From: Dactylorhiza incarnata
Lineage: Eukaryota; Streptophyta; Magnoliopsida; Asparagales; Orchidaceae
Reading direction: 5' to 3'
Assembly (NCBI GenBank): GCA_033032865.1
Contig: JAWHQI010000228.1
Coordinates: 4,192,501-4,256,500, forward strand
DNA length: 64,000 nt
The notes beneath the pieces were generated by a model that worked only from the letters and a program-made list of their open reading frames with translations, did no database searches and was not told the origin of the DNA. The position numbers and the translations under genes were made by a program. Below are positions 54,642 to 64,000 of the stretch, in pieces. Every line of letters starts with the position of its first letter. The stretch's first letter is position 1.

Positions 54642-54793
54642 TGTTGGAACATGGTCTTCTGCATCTCTTAGGTTTGAGAATAACAAATCCTATGTGTATT
54701 TGATCTTGTGCGTTTAAGTGTGCAGGAAATCAAAGTCCACTTGACTCAAGGATGGAGCAGGTTTTCAGGAGAAAAGAAATTTTTGCTAAGTCA

Positions 54794-55036
54794 ATTCGTC
54801 GAGAAGTCTCGTGAAGTTCCGATGAATCTCGACGAATCCAGACAGAAGCCAAATTTCTAGTTTAAGACGAAATTTCTACGGCTAAGTCTATTCATCGAAT
54901 GTTCTCATGAACTCCCGAAGAATATCGACGAACGCAAACAGAAGTCAAAAAGGCAGACTTGTGAAGGAAATTGTGCGGCTAAGTCAATTCGTCGAATGTT
55001 CTCGAGAACTCTCGACGAATTCCGACGAATGAAAAC
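54794..55036. repeat. TTCGTCGAA + TTCTCGAGAA blocks in G U3
   Basis: Three diverged copies, about 105-115 bp apart, of the layout: attcgtcgaatgttctcg, agaactcccgacgaat. Each is itself a long imperfect palindrome centred on CTCGAG or a one-base variant (CTCATG). The 3' LTR carries the same blocks at 61612-61853. Confidence 0.85.
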
Positions 55037-55059
55037 AGAAGACATTACTCCCACTAGCG

Positions 55060-55275
55060 TCGGCGGTAGCACTTACCGCCTGGCGCTAACGATGATAGCG
55101 CAATTCCGGGAGCACACATGGAAGGAGATAGCGCCTGGCGGTAGCCGATAGCGCAGGCGGTAGCGACGCACACAGTTGGCAAGGAGGAATTATTTCCTCG
55201 GATTAAAGATTCTACCGCGCAAAACATGTCCTAATTTGGGATAGCGCCAGCGGTAGCACTAGTGCAGGCGCTAGC
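55060..55275. repeat. GGCG(G/C)TAGCG motif cluster in G U3
   Basis: At least nine copies of tagcgcc, ggcggtagc, ggcgctagc or their complements precede the TATA box. The last one (caggcgctagcgctaa, 55264-55280) ends four bases before TATAAAAAGG. The 3' LTR counterpart is 61873-62100. Confidence 0.8.
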
Positions 55276-55283
55276 GCTAATTC

Positions 55284-55293
55284 TATAAAAAGG
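55284..55293 (+). promoter_or_regulatory. TATA box of G 5' LTR
   Basis: TATAAAAAGG, conserved at 62103-62112 in the 3' LTR. Confidence 0.7.
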
Positions 55294-56009
55294 CCATCTT
55301 GGCTCCATCTTCCTAAGCCTCTAGAGATCCAGAATTACAGAGCTTCGTGCCACAACATAGAGAGGAAGTTTCAGAGAGATACTCCCACAAATCCATAAAG
55401 ACTAAAGGAGATCCGTGGAGAAGATTTCAACACACTTCATCATCGTGACGAAAGACCGCATCGACTACGATCATACTCTGCGTCTTTGTCTACTTCTCCA
55501 AAAGATCCACATAGAGGGAGTTTTATATTATTGTCTTTTCATTTCATATCTTTTCTGTAATCGTTTAGTGAAATTCGCCTCGTGTTGGCGACTAGGTCTG
55601 GGTAGGACTTAGGGCTGAAATTCGCCTCGTGTTGGCGACTAGGTCTCGGGTGTAGGTCTAGGGGGTGCTCGAGGCCATATCCGGGGAAGGGTTGGCTAGA
55701 GCGGCTTGAGGCCGTATCCGGGGAAGGATCGGCTAAAGCCAACCGGTTCGTGGGGATACGAGTCGGTATAGAAAACAAAAAGAGTTTTTCTATTATCTTT
55801 GATTTCTAGCTTCGATAAGAGATCATGTTTTGTAATCATGCTTCTCATGTTAGTAAAATCATGTCTTTACTTTCACTTCACTTGATTTGTCTTGATCTTC
55901 TCTAGTTTAATAATCAAAGCTTTTTCATAGTTATTCAAAATATATTACAAGTTTTTAAAACCCTTATTCAGCCCCCCCCCCCTCTAAGGGCGCCTACCGA
56001 TCCAACAAG

Positions 56010-56021
56010 TGGTATCAGAGC
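56010..56021 (+). promoter_or_regulatory. Primer binding site of G
   Basis: TGGTATCAGAGC, an exact match to the iMet-tRNA complement, two bases after the LTR end. Confidence 0.9.
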
Positions 56022-56055
56022 AGGTTATTCCAAATCGGCTTAACAACGGGGAATA

Positions 56056-56466
56056 ATGGCGTCTCATGATCTCGCTTCTACTAGTGGGGTAAATTTTTAT
56101 GAAGAAGAAAAATCTCTTAAACCACCGTTATTTGAAGGAAGAAATTATAAAGGATGGAAAATAGTAATGGAAAACTTTCTTAAACGTTTAGATGAAAAAG
56201 TTTGGAATATTACTATCAAAAAGCCACCTAGCGTATTAAATAAGAACGAAATGGTTTTAAATGCAAAATCTATGAATAGTCTATTTTGTGCGTTAGATCA
56301 TAATATTTCCAAACTCATTTATACTTTTCCTACTGAATACGAGATGTGGAATTTTCTTGAAATAACTTATGATTCTCCTTCTGCAGGTATGGAACAATTA
56401 CGAGAACCAGAGAATATGCAGCCTGCACAGGTATTCAAGAAAGCTCCACACATGACGGATCCATGA
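56056..56466 (+). CDS. G gag-like protein, N-terminal part
   Basis: The 136-aa frame begins 35 bases after the primer site. KPPLFEGRNYKGWKIVMENF LKRLDEKVWN is the N-terminal copia Gag (DUF4219-like) pattern. MNSLFCALDHNISKLIYTFP TEYEMWNFLEITYD is the following UBN2-type segment. The frame ends at a TGA, after which gag-like sequence resumes in another frame, so a deletion or frameshift near 56390-56465 probably removed the rest of the capsid domain. It could still encode a short protein. Confidence 0.7.
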   Translation: MASHDLASTSGVNFYEEEKSLKPPLFEGRNYKGWKIVMENFLKRLDEKVWNITIKKPPSVLNKNEMVLNAKSMNSLFCALDHNISKLIYTFPTEYEMWNFLEITYDSPSAGMEQLREPENMQPAQVFKKAPHMTDP

Positions 56467-57509
56467 AGTGCACATCAAATGGAAAAGAAGAAGTACTGTC
56501 TTCGGAAGAGGAGTGCCAAAAAGATTTAAAAGAAACCATATGTTCAAATCATGCCTCTCCCGAAAGCAATGTAAGGAAATCAAATCCCATATTTTGTACT
56601 TCCATTTCTACTTTACAATTGCTACAAATTACAAAGTGCAAACTTAAGAAATTAAAAAAAGCAAATTGCAAATTGCGCTTAGAAAATAAAAATTTAAAAG
56701 CAAAAGTTAAAGTAGTATCAAAATCTAATTTATCTAGCTTTACTCATGTCACTTCAATTGAAAATACAAAACCATGTCTTGATTGCAATAATATAAAAGA
56801 AAAATGCAAGGAACTTGAAAAGGAACTTCTTTTTATAAAAGAACAAAATAAAAAATTATGTTTAGAAAATTGATCTTTGGAAAATGATTGTGCTAAGTGT
56901 AAAGAATATAAAATTGAGATTAAAGAGATGGATGAAACATTTGATGAATATAGAAACAATTATCAAGATCATATAGATTCAATTGTTTCAACCCTTAAAA
57001 ATAGCACAATCGCTTATAATAAAGCTAGACATAATTTAAAGATTAAAAATGATGAATTAAAATCAAAAATCAACTTGCTTATGAAAATTGTAAATACAAA
57101 TTCACAATATCAAACTATATCTAAAAACAAGTTGAAAATGAATATGAACATCTTAACTAAGTTTAATAATGGGAGTAAGGAACATAAAGGATTTGCAAAT
57201 CAAAATCAAAATCACCATTATTTACAAAATCGTGTTTCTCCCAACTTAAAAATAAAACTACACAAATTTCCTATGAACAACACTTTTAATAATCATTACA
57301 ATCATAATCATCAATATAAAGATAATCTCAATGGAAATTTGATGAATAAGAATAACATTAAACCAAGATTTGAATGGAGACACAAAGTTAAAGATGAAAC
57401 ACAAACTCCACTCAAAAGGGCTCATTCACTTCCATCACCTCAAAAGCAAACACGATGTTTTTTGGGTACCCAAAGGAACCATCCCACATGGTCCCCTTTG
57501 GATACCTAA
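56467..57509 (+). pseudogene. G gag-like C-terminal part (Lys/Asn-rich coiled coil)
   Basis: Two open frames (56463-56873 and 56877-57509) are in the same frame and separated by one TGA at 56871. They encode Lys/Leu heptad-rich coiled coils (KCKLKKLKKANCKLRLENKN LKAK; ELEKELLFIKEQNKKLCLEN) with a CDCN/CK pair, then Asn/His-rich tails (NHYNHNHQYKDN). The end, GTQRNHPTWSPL, resembles the usual gag-pol linker (GTxRxHPTW-like). No zinc knuckle of the CCHC form is visible. Confidence 0.65.
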
Positions 57510-60500
57510 AACTCTTATTCATTAGGTATCAGCAATTGCATGAAGTAGAACCCCTTCAAAATGAAATATACAAAGTTTTACTTCATGATATGCTTTCATG
57601 TCTTTTAGTTTTTCTTGTTTTCTTATTTCTTTTGAACTATCATGTCATGGTCATCCTACACAGTATTAAAAATATGATTTTATCTCTTAAAAGCTTAATA
57701 TGTTTATAAAATCAAATTGATCAAAATTCAAAATCATATTTTATTTTGATGACCTATCTTTTATTCTTATATTCATTTCTTCTAAATATCTTATATTATC
57801 CATATGAATCAAACTCTAAATTTGCTATAAGATATTTCAAATTAAATCCGGTTATTAGGCTATCAAGATTCTTAGCCTTCACCAACAAGTGGTTTAGAGG
57901 AATAACATGATTTAAAAGAAAGTTCAAGATCTAAATAAGAGCTCAACTTTCAATATGGTTGTCTTTGTTCACAACAAAAAATCATATTGTGTTCACTCCT
58001 TGATGTCAAACATGATCTAAACCATCACTATTGTTCACCTATCAAAAATCACATATATATTTTCAAAATTCATAATTAAAAGAAACTCACTAAAATGTAT
58101 TGAAAGAATTTACCTTCATCTTGAATATTGAATTCACATGCACCACCATGATCTATTGATGTCCTTTGCTAAATTCTCTAACATCATATATCATAAGTCA
58201 TATCAAAAGTCTTCTAAAAAAAATTATTTCTATCACAATTATGTGAATTATAATTGATATAATAATTGATGACAATTGATATTATAAACCATGGTTGGTG
58301 TATTATACGTGTATTGTGATTTATTTCTAGTTTAGACCTTTGAATCATCTTGATATCAAATCAAATAGAATCATTACTTCATTCTAGGTCTATAAGTTGA
58401 AACACTATCAAACCTTGGTATAACATTAATCTCAAACTTATCATACCAACATTGCCGCCTAAAGAATATTTGTGTCTATGTTAGGCTTTATATGTTTACC
58501 AAGATATACAGGCTGGGTATTCTCATCTAGGGCTTATCTATGATATTCTTATGCATGAACATTATCTTTAATCACTAAAATCATGCATATTTGATTTGTT
58601 CATTCATGTCCAATCATGCTTACATTTCCTATCATTTTCAAACTACATTGGTAAATATAAGCCTTAAAAATATTAAAATGGAGATATAATGAAATATATC
58701 ACTTGCAAAGTTTATTTGGAAAAGTCATATACAAAATCACTAATGTTTCATGCAATTTGGGCTATCTAGACATCTCCTAAAATTCTGAAATTTCTGCATG
58801 AAACTACTATTTGGACACTTAATCAAGATCAATAATTACAAATTTCAAAATCATCAAAAATCGTGTACTATTTCCCGCGCTAGCGCTAACGCCGGCGCTA
58901 GTGCACCTATGTGTTTTTCTGTATTTTTAAAATTTTGAAAAATCCCTAAAAAAATATTTATCTATATGTACTATTTGTTTTTTGAACTTCTGATTATATT
59001 TTTTTTTTTGAAAAATCAAATACAAAAATACAAAAGTTAAAATTACAAAAAATTTGTTTTGTTTAAAGTCTATTTTTGAAAAATCAAATACAAAAATACA
59101 AAAGCTAAAATTTAAAAAAATTGTTTTGTTTAAGGTCTATTATTTTATGCAAAAACCAAATACAAAAATTACAAAATCCAAATTACAAAAAATATGTCTT
59201 GCTTTTTGTTTGAAGTTTATGTTTTTTTTTTAAATAAAATCAAATACAAAAATAGAAAACAATAAAACCATCAAAAAACAATTGTATGGATTATCCTATG
59301 AGAATCAAGCATGATTTAATCAATTCCTTAGAACTTCTATAATGTTGCAATTTATCTTTTCAAACTACTTTGAACATTGCTTTCATCATGCTTTGATATA
59401 TCTATTAATATGTGCATCAATTATATTGAAAATGTTGTGTAGAACTAAGCTTAGCATGCCTCTAAGTATGAGTAAATGTTTTATTTTTGATAATGATCGC
59501 TATTCACTCACTTATTTTGTTGTCTACTTATGTGTTTAATCTAAGAATGCTTGTGTATGTTTTATAATAGTACAATGAATTAAAATTACACAAGTATCTT
59601 ACCTACACAACCTTTGTTTGCACTTTAAAAGTTAAGAAAAGTGGTTATGTTTTTTTATAAATTATATTGGTTTGCAAAACAAGTGTATTCGGAGAACTTT
59701 GTACAAAACAAAAATCATAAAATAAAGTGACAAAGATAACTCCACCAAGCACTACTTGAACCTCCTGATAAGTCTTAATAAGCATTGTGAGGTTGAGCAC
59801 CTTGGAAAGAATAGTAAAGTATCTTGTCCAAACCATATCTTTCTTTCAAAATAAAAACCACTTACTCTTAAAGTACACCGGATCACGAGTCTCAACATTA
59901 AAAATAAAATATGTGATCCCCCAAGCACTACTTTGCACCCTGATAAGTCTTAATGAGCATTGTGTGTGCAAAGCACCTTGGTAGTTGTACATTTTTTTGT
60001 TTGTGCATTGAAGTGTGTGGAAGTAAAATTATTTGTGTTTTATTGTGCTCTTTACTTTACATATCTCTTGTATTTTTGATTAAAACATTTGTTTACTCTA
60101 TTCAAATTACACTTATGTGCACATCATTTTCTTCCATAACAATTCTTCTCATGAGTATTGGATCCTAATGCAAATTCTATACTACTCTTTATTTATGAAA
60201 TGCACTAGATAACCTAGCATTCAATATACAATGTTTGGTATGATTTGTAATTATGAATTAAAATAACATTGTAGTAAATTTTTTTTATAACACTATTTCA
60301 TGCTTGGTTACATTATTGAAGATTTTAATTGAACAATGTTATACAAAAACATCTTCTTTATGAAATTTAACTCATATATCTTTTTATGGATCATCATTAC
60401 AATAAGATGTTTCTTGTATTTCTATAAGTCTTCCGCATCATCACCATATATTTCTACCTTGCGCTCTCATGCTTATATCGAAGTCTTAAATACCAAAATT

Positions 60501-61446
60501 TCTTTCTTTCAACAAATGGTAGACTTGCTTGGTAGATTTTATATTGGTTACTCTACACATGAATATTTTCTTTTTTGCTAAAAACTCTGATTTATTTCTA
60601 TGAAAATATTGTAATGCTAAAATTTTGATTTATGAATGGATTTCAAAATAGCTATGTGAGTCTTTTCATAAATTCAAATAAAAATATAAATCCATAGGCT
60701 ATGTCATTAGATTTAAAAAGCTTAAATGTTTCCAATAATTATTATCCATGACTTCATTTCTCACCATAGCGGGGGCGTAGGGTTGTAGACATTAGATAAC
60801 TTTTATCTCTAGTCATGTCTTGCCCTTAACCAGGGAGGGTTCCAGTGGGGCCTTGCGAGGCACTGGGGGGAAAGAGTGCTAGGTTGAGTTGTGTCTAGTG
60901 TTTGCATATGGGACTAACACCCCAACCTACGGCATGTATGCAGCTCCTCATGCCCATCCGTCACTTAGTACGGGGCTAGGGTGTAGACATATTGTCTGGG
61001 AAGTTTAGTTACTTGGAAATCATTACATTTTTATTTATGCTACAAACTCTGATTTATGAAAATGTTGTGATACTCAAACTCTGATCTATTTCCATGAAAA
61101 GTATTCTAAAACACCTTCTCATTTCATTCTCTACAAGCTCGATCATGCCTTTATCCTATTAACAACTTTTTAGTAATGTCTCCTTACCCTCTTTTGCTAA
61201 TAATAAAAGGGGAGAACTAACATGATAAATATTAATCTACTATCAAACTATAATGCTTAATTAAGATGAAAGCTTACATATTAGGAGAGCATTCACTTAG
61301 GGAGAGCATGTATTTAGGGGGAGCAATTCTAAATGCTAAAATCTATAAGTATCCTAAGTCATCACTCTCACACACACACACAAATATAGTTTCATTATGC
61401 TTATTTATTAATGCTCTGATTTATCATTAATGGATTTGTTATTATC
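57510..61446. other. G internal noncoding region (~3.9 kb)
   Basis: AT-rich DNA with no pol trace in any frame. It contains a CG-rich palindromic motif (58880-58901), an AT-rich minisatellite (59010-59270), a ~60-bp direct duplication (59753-59806 and 59919-59983), a GC-rich island with a hairpin (60765-60980) and a short CA run (61368-61382). Short frames at 59342-60581 are Phe/Leu-rich chance frames. Confidence 0.75.
59010..59270. repeat. AT-rich minisatellite in G
   Basis: aaaaatcaaatacaaaa-type units start at 59011, 59079, 59151 and about 59236 (periods 68-85 bp), each followed by aaaatt, ttgttttgttt and agtctat-like blocks. Confidence 0.75.
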
Positions 61447-61457
61447 AAAAGGGGGAA
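61447..61457 (+). promoter_or_regulatory. Polypurine tract of G
   Basis: AAAAGGGGGAA sits directly before the 3' LTR; other aggggga tracts lie upstream at about 61298 and 61316. Confidence 0.85.
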
Positions 61458-61459
61458 TT

Positions 61460-62824
61460 TGTTGGAACATGGTCTTCTGCATCTCCTTGGTTTGAGAATA
61501 ACAAATCCTATGTGTATTTGATCTTGTGTGTTTAAGTGTGCAGGAAATCAAAGTCCACTTGACTCAAGGATGGAGCAGGTTTTCAGGAGAAAAGAAATTT
61601 TTGCTAAGTCAATTCGTCGAGATGTCTCGTGAAGTTCCGATGAATCTCGACGAATCCAGATAGAAGCCAAATTTCTAGTTTGAAGAAGAAATTTCTACGG
61701 CTAAGTCTATTCGTCGAATGTTCTCATGAACTCCCGACGAATATCGATGAACGCAGACAGAAGTCAAAAAGGCAGACTTGTGAAGGAAATTGTGTGGCTA
61801 TGTCAATTCGTTGAATGTTCTCGAGAACTCCCGACGAATTCCGATGAATGAAAACAGAAGACAGTACTCCCACTAGCGCCGGCGGTAGCACTTACCACCT
61901 GGCGCTAGCGATGATAGAGCAATTCTGGGAGAACACATGGAAGGAGATAGCGCCTGGCGGTAGCCGATAGCGCAGGCGGTAGCGACGCACACAGTTGGCA
62001 AGGAGGAATTGTTTCCTCGGATTGAAGATTCAACCGCGCAAAACATGTCCTAATTTGGGATAGCGCCAGCGGTAGCACTAGCGCAGGCGCTAGCGCTAAG
62101 TCTATAAAAAGGCCATCTTTGCTCCGTCTTCCTAAGCCTCTAAAGATCCAGAATTCCAGAGCTTCGAGCCACAACATAGAGAGGAAGTTTCAGAGAGATA
62201 CTCCCACAAATCCATAAATACTAAAGGAGATCCGTGGAGAAGATTTCAAGACGCTTCATCATCATGACGAAAGACCGCATCGACTACGATCATACTCTGC
62301 GTCTTCGTCTACTTCTCCAAAAGATCCACATAGAGGGAGTTTTATATTATTGTCTTTTCATTTCATATCTTTTCTGTAATAGTTTAGTGAAATTCGCCTC
62401 GTGTTGGCGACTAGGTCTGGGTAGGACATAGGGCTGAAATTCGCCTCGTATTGGCGACTAGGTCTCGGGTGTAGGTCTAGGGGGTGCTCGAGGCCATATC
62501 CAGGGAAGGGTTGGCTAGAGCGGCTTGAGGCCGTATCCGGGGAAGGATCGGCTAAAGCCAACCGGTTCGTGGGGATACGAGTCGGTATAGAAAACAAAAA
62601 GAGTTTTTCTATTAGCTTTGATTTCTAGCTTCGATAAGATATCAAGTTTTGTAATCATGCTTCTCAAGTTAATAAAATCATGTCTTTACTTTCACTTCAC
62701 TTGATTTGTCTTGTTCTTCTCTAGTTTAATAATCAAAGCTTTTTCATAGTTATTCAAAATATATTACAAGTTTTTAAAACCCTTATTCACCCCCCCCCCT
62801 CTAATGGCGCCTACCGATCCAACA
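61460..62824 (+). repeat. G 3' LTR (1365 bp)
   Basis: Collinear with 54642-56007 with only scattered substitutions, ending ATCCAACA before the TSD. Confidence 0.95.
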
Positions 62825-62829
62825 GAGTT
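62825..62829. repeat. TSD of element G, right copy (gagtt)
   Basis: Exact match to 54637-54641. Confidence 0.95.
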
Positions 62830-64000
62830 TGCCATAGACCTCGAGCCAGGCACCCGGTCCATTGCTAAGGCACCATACCGCATGGCGCCTCGCGAGTTAG
62901 AAGAATATCGTGTTTATTTGGATGAACTTTTGGAGTGTGGTTTCATCAGACCGAGTACTTCTCCATGGGCTGCTCCTGTTCTCTTTGTGAAGAAGAAGGA
63001 CGGTTCCATGAGGCTGTGTATCGATTATTGAGAGTTGAACAAGGCGACGATCAAGAATAGATATTCGTTGCCGCGGATTGATGATTTGTTCGATCAGCTG
63101 CGTGGGTGCACCAAATTCTCGAAGATTGATATTCGTTCAGGCTACCACGAGATGAGGGTTCGTGAGTCAGACATTCTTCTGACGGATTTTAGATCCCGGT
63201 ACGGACATTTTGAGTTCCTCGTGTTGTCCTTTGGTTTGACTAACGCACCTTCTGCATTCATGGATCTGATGAACCGGGTATTCAAGGATTTTCTTGACCA
63301 TTTTGTGGTCGTCTTCGTCGATGACGTTCTCATCTATTCTTGCAGTGATGAGGAGCATGCCTATCACTTGCATCGAATTCTGTCTGTCTTGAGAGAGCAT
63401 AAGTTGTATGCTAAGCTAAGCAAGTGTGAGTTTTGGCTGCCTCGGGTGTCCTTTTTAGGACATATGGTGAGCAAGGATGGAATCTCTGTTGATCCCGCCA
63501 AGATTTCAGCGGTGATGGATTGGAAGAGACCTTCTACTCCAAAGGAGATCAGAAGTTTCTTGGGCTTGGCTGGATACTATAGGAGATTTGTGGAGGGTTT
63601 CTCCACATTGTCCGCTCTGATGACCCGGCTTACACAAAAGAATGCCGCCTTCATTTGGAATGATAAGTGTGAGGAGGCTTTCTAAGAGTTGAAGAGAAGG
63701 TTGTGCACTGCCCCAATTTTCATTCTGCCTATTGAGGGAGTGGAGTTTGCGGTGTATGTTGATGCTTCCCACATTGGTCTTGGTTGCGTTCTGATGCAAG
63801 AGGGGAAGGTGATCGCCTATGGATCTAGGCAATTGAAGGTTCATGAGAAGAATTACCCTACCCATGATTTGGAGTTTGCGGCAGTAATCTATGTCCTGAA
63901 GCTGTGGAGACACCTACTATATGGCGCTGTGTGCAAGATTTATACCGATCATAAAAGCTTGAAGTATGTATTCACACAAAAGGAGCTGAATTTGCGCCAA
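62825..64000 (+). pseudogene. pol: F2 reverse transcriptase and RNase H (runs off window)
   Basis: Continuation of F2 pol: [33 protein letters not shown] then a TGA (Arg codon changed) and [40 protein letters not shown], catalytic FVDDVLIYS (FVDD codons 63314-63325), [41 protein letters not shown] at 63683 breaks the frame. RNase H follows: [51 protein letters not shown]. The window ends inside RNase H; integrase and the 3' LTR lie beyond. Confidence 0.92.

Larger units (their letters stand above)
54642..56007 (+). repeat. G 5' LTR (1366 bp)
   Basis: TGTTGGAACATGG to ATCCAACA, nearly identical to 61460-62824. U3 has three TTCGTCGAA / TTCTCGAGAA blocks (54794-55036), then a cluster of GGCGGTAGCG / GGCGCTAGCG motifs (55060-55275), then a TATA box (55284-55293). 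A C run (about 55974-55982) precedes the end. Confidence 0.95.
54642..62824 (+). mobile_element. Element G: gag-only, non-autonomous LTR retrotransposon (copia-like)
   Basis: An 8183-bp element has paired LTRs, iMet-type primer site, PPT and a TSD. Its coding capacity is a Gag-like region of about 480 codons (56056-57509, two pieces split by stops). About 3.9 kb of AT-rich DNA between 57510 and 61446 has no protease, integrase, RT or RNase H trace. Such elements depend on another element's enzymes. LTR copies are very similar, so it moved recently and must have had a partner. Copia affinity is inferred from the gag type and LTR style. Confidence 0.88.

Noticed and set aside
1..64000. Host genes, tRNA or rRNA genes
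   Set aside because: Every frame over ~100 aa with recognisable content is gag or pol, and no cloverleaf or rRNA sequence was recognised on either strand. A short or intron-rich host gene in 98-4488 cannot be fully excluded without a search.

Overview
The window is nuclear DNA from a large, repeat-rich plant genome. I found no host gene, rRNA or tRNA gene. Almost every base can be placed in, or is typical of, nested transposable elements: Ty1/copia elements of the SIRE-like type (two-knuckle gag with a coiled coil, iMet-tRNA primer sites, long LTRs), Tekay-like and related Ty3/gypsy chromoviruses, a gypsy family with a CHHC gag finger, one gag-only copia-like element, and the end of a CACTA DNA transposon. 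The species, and whether it is a monocot or a eudicot, cannot be fixed from the sequence.

Layout. 1-97 is a CACTA terminus. 98-4488 is old, unclassified TE-like DNA holding a TCGTCGA-type repeat array, a strong hairpin and three ~180-bp tandem repeats. A gypsy element 'C' begins near 4489. Copia 'A' (4504-13936, TSD attac) sits a few bases inside its 5' LTR, and copia 'B' (15956-25508, TSD caaat) sits inside its gag. At 25991 C gag runs straight into the LTR of a same-family element 'D' on the minus strand. D is interrupted by a Tekay chromovirus complex 'E' (27097-44788, TSD tgaaa) and resumes at 44789. At 45126 D is broken by minus-strand chromovirus 'F1' (3' LTR plus pol tail), which abuts an unclassified LTR-like piece 'X' (48226-49193). 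X is cut by plus-strand chromovirus 'F2' (5' LTR 49194-52064, gag, protease, RT, RNase H running off the window). F2 in turn carries 'G' (54642-62824, TSD gagtt), a gag-only copia-like element. This gives up to six nested layers.

The most unusual object is E. It is one insertion by its target-site duplication, but inside it are three head-to-tail units in which the promoter LTR and integrase tail lie on the plus strand while gag-protease-RT lies on the minus strand. The inversion joints show short homologies, and units 2 and 3 share one further deletion. The second theme is short CG-rich near-palindromes (TTCGTCGAA, TTCTCGAGAA, GGCGTTAGCG types) built into arrays or hairpins in the LTRs of unrelated copia and gypsy families, mostly just upstream of TATA boxes. 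The third is a set of three leader stem-loops in F2 with the same loop and compensating stem changes.

All gene calls are retrotransposon gag or pol. Most are broken by stops of the C-to-T / G-to-A kind expected from decay of methylated cytosine. E is the best preserved (617- and 477-aa open frames). Coordinates of LTRs with matching TSDs are firm to a base or two; other borders are approximate.
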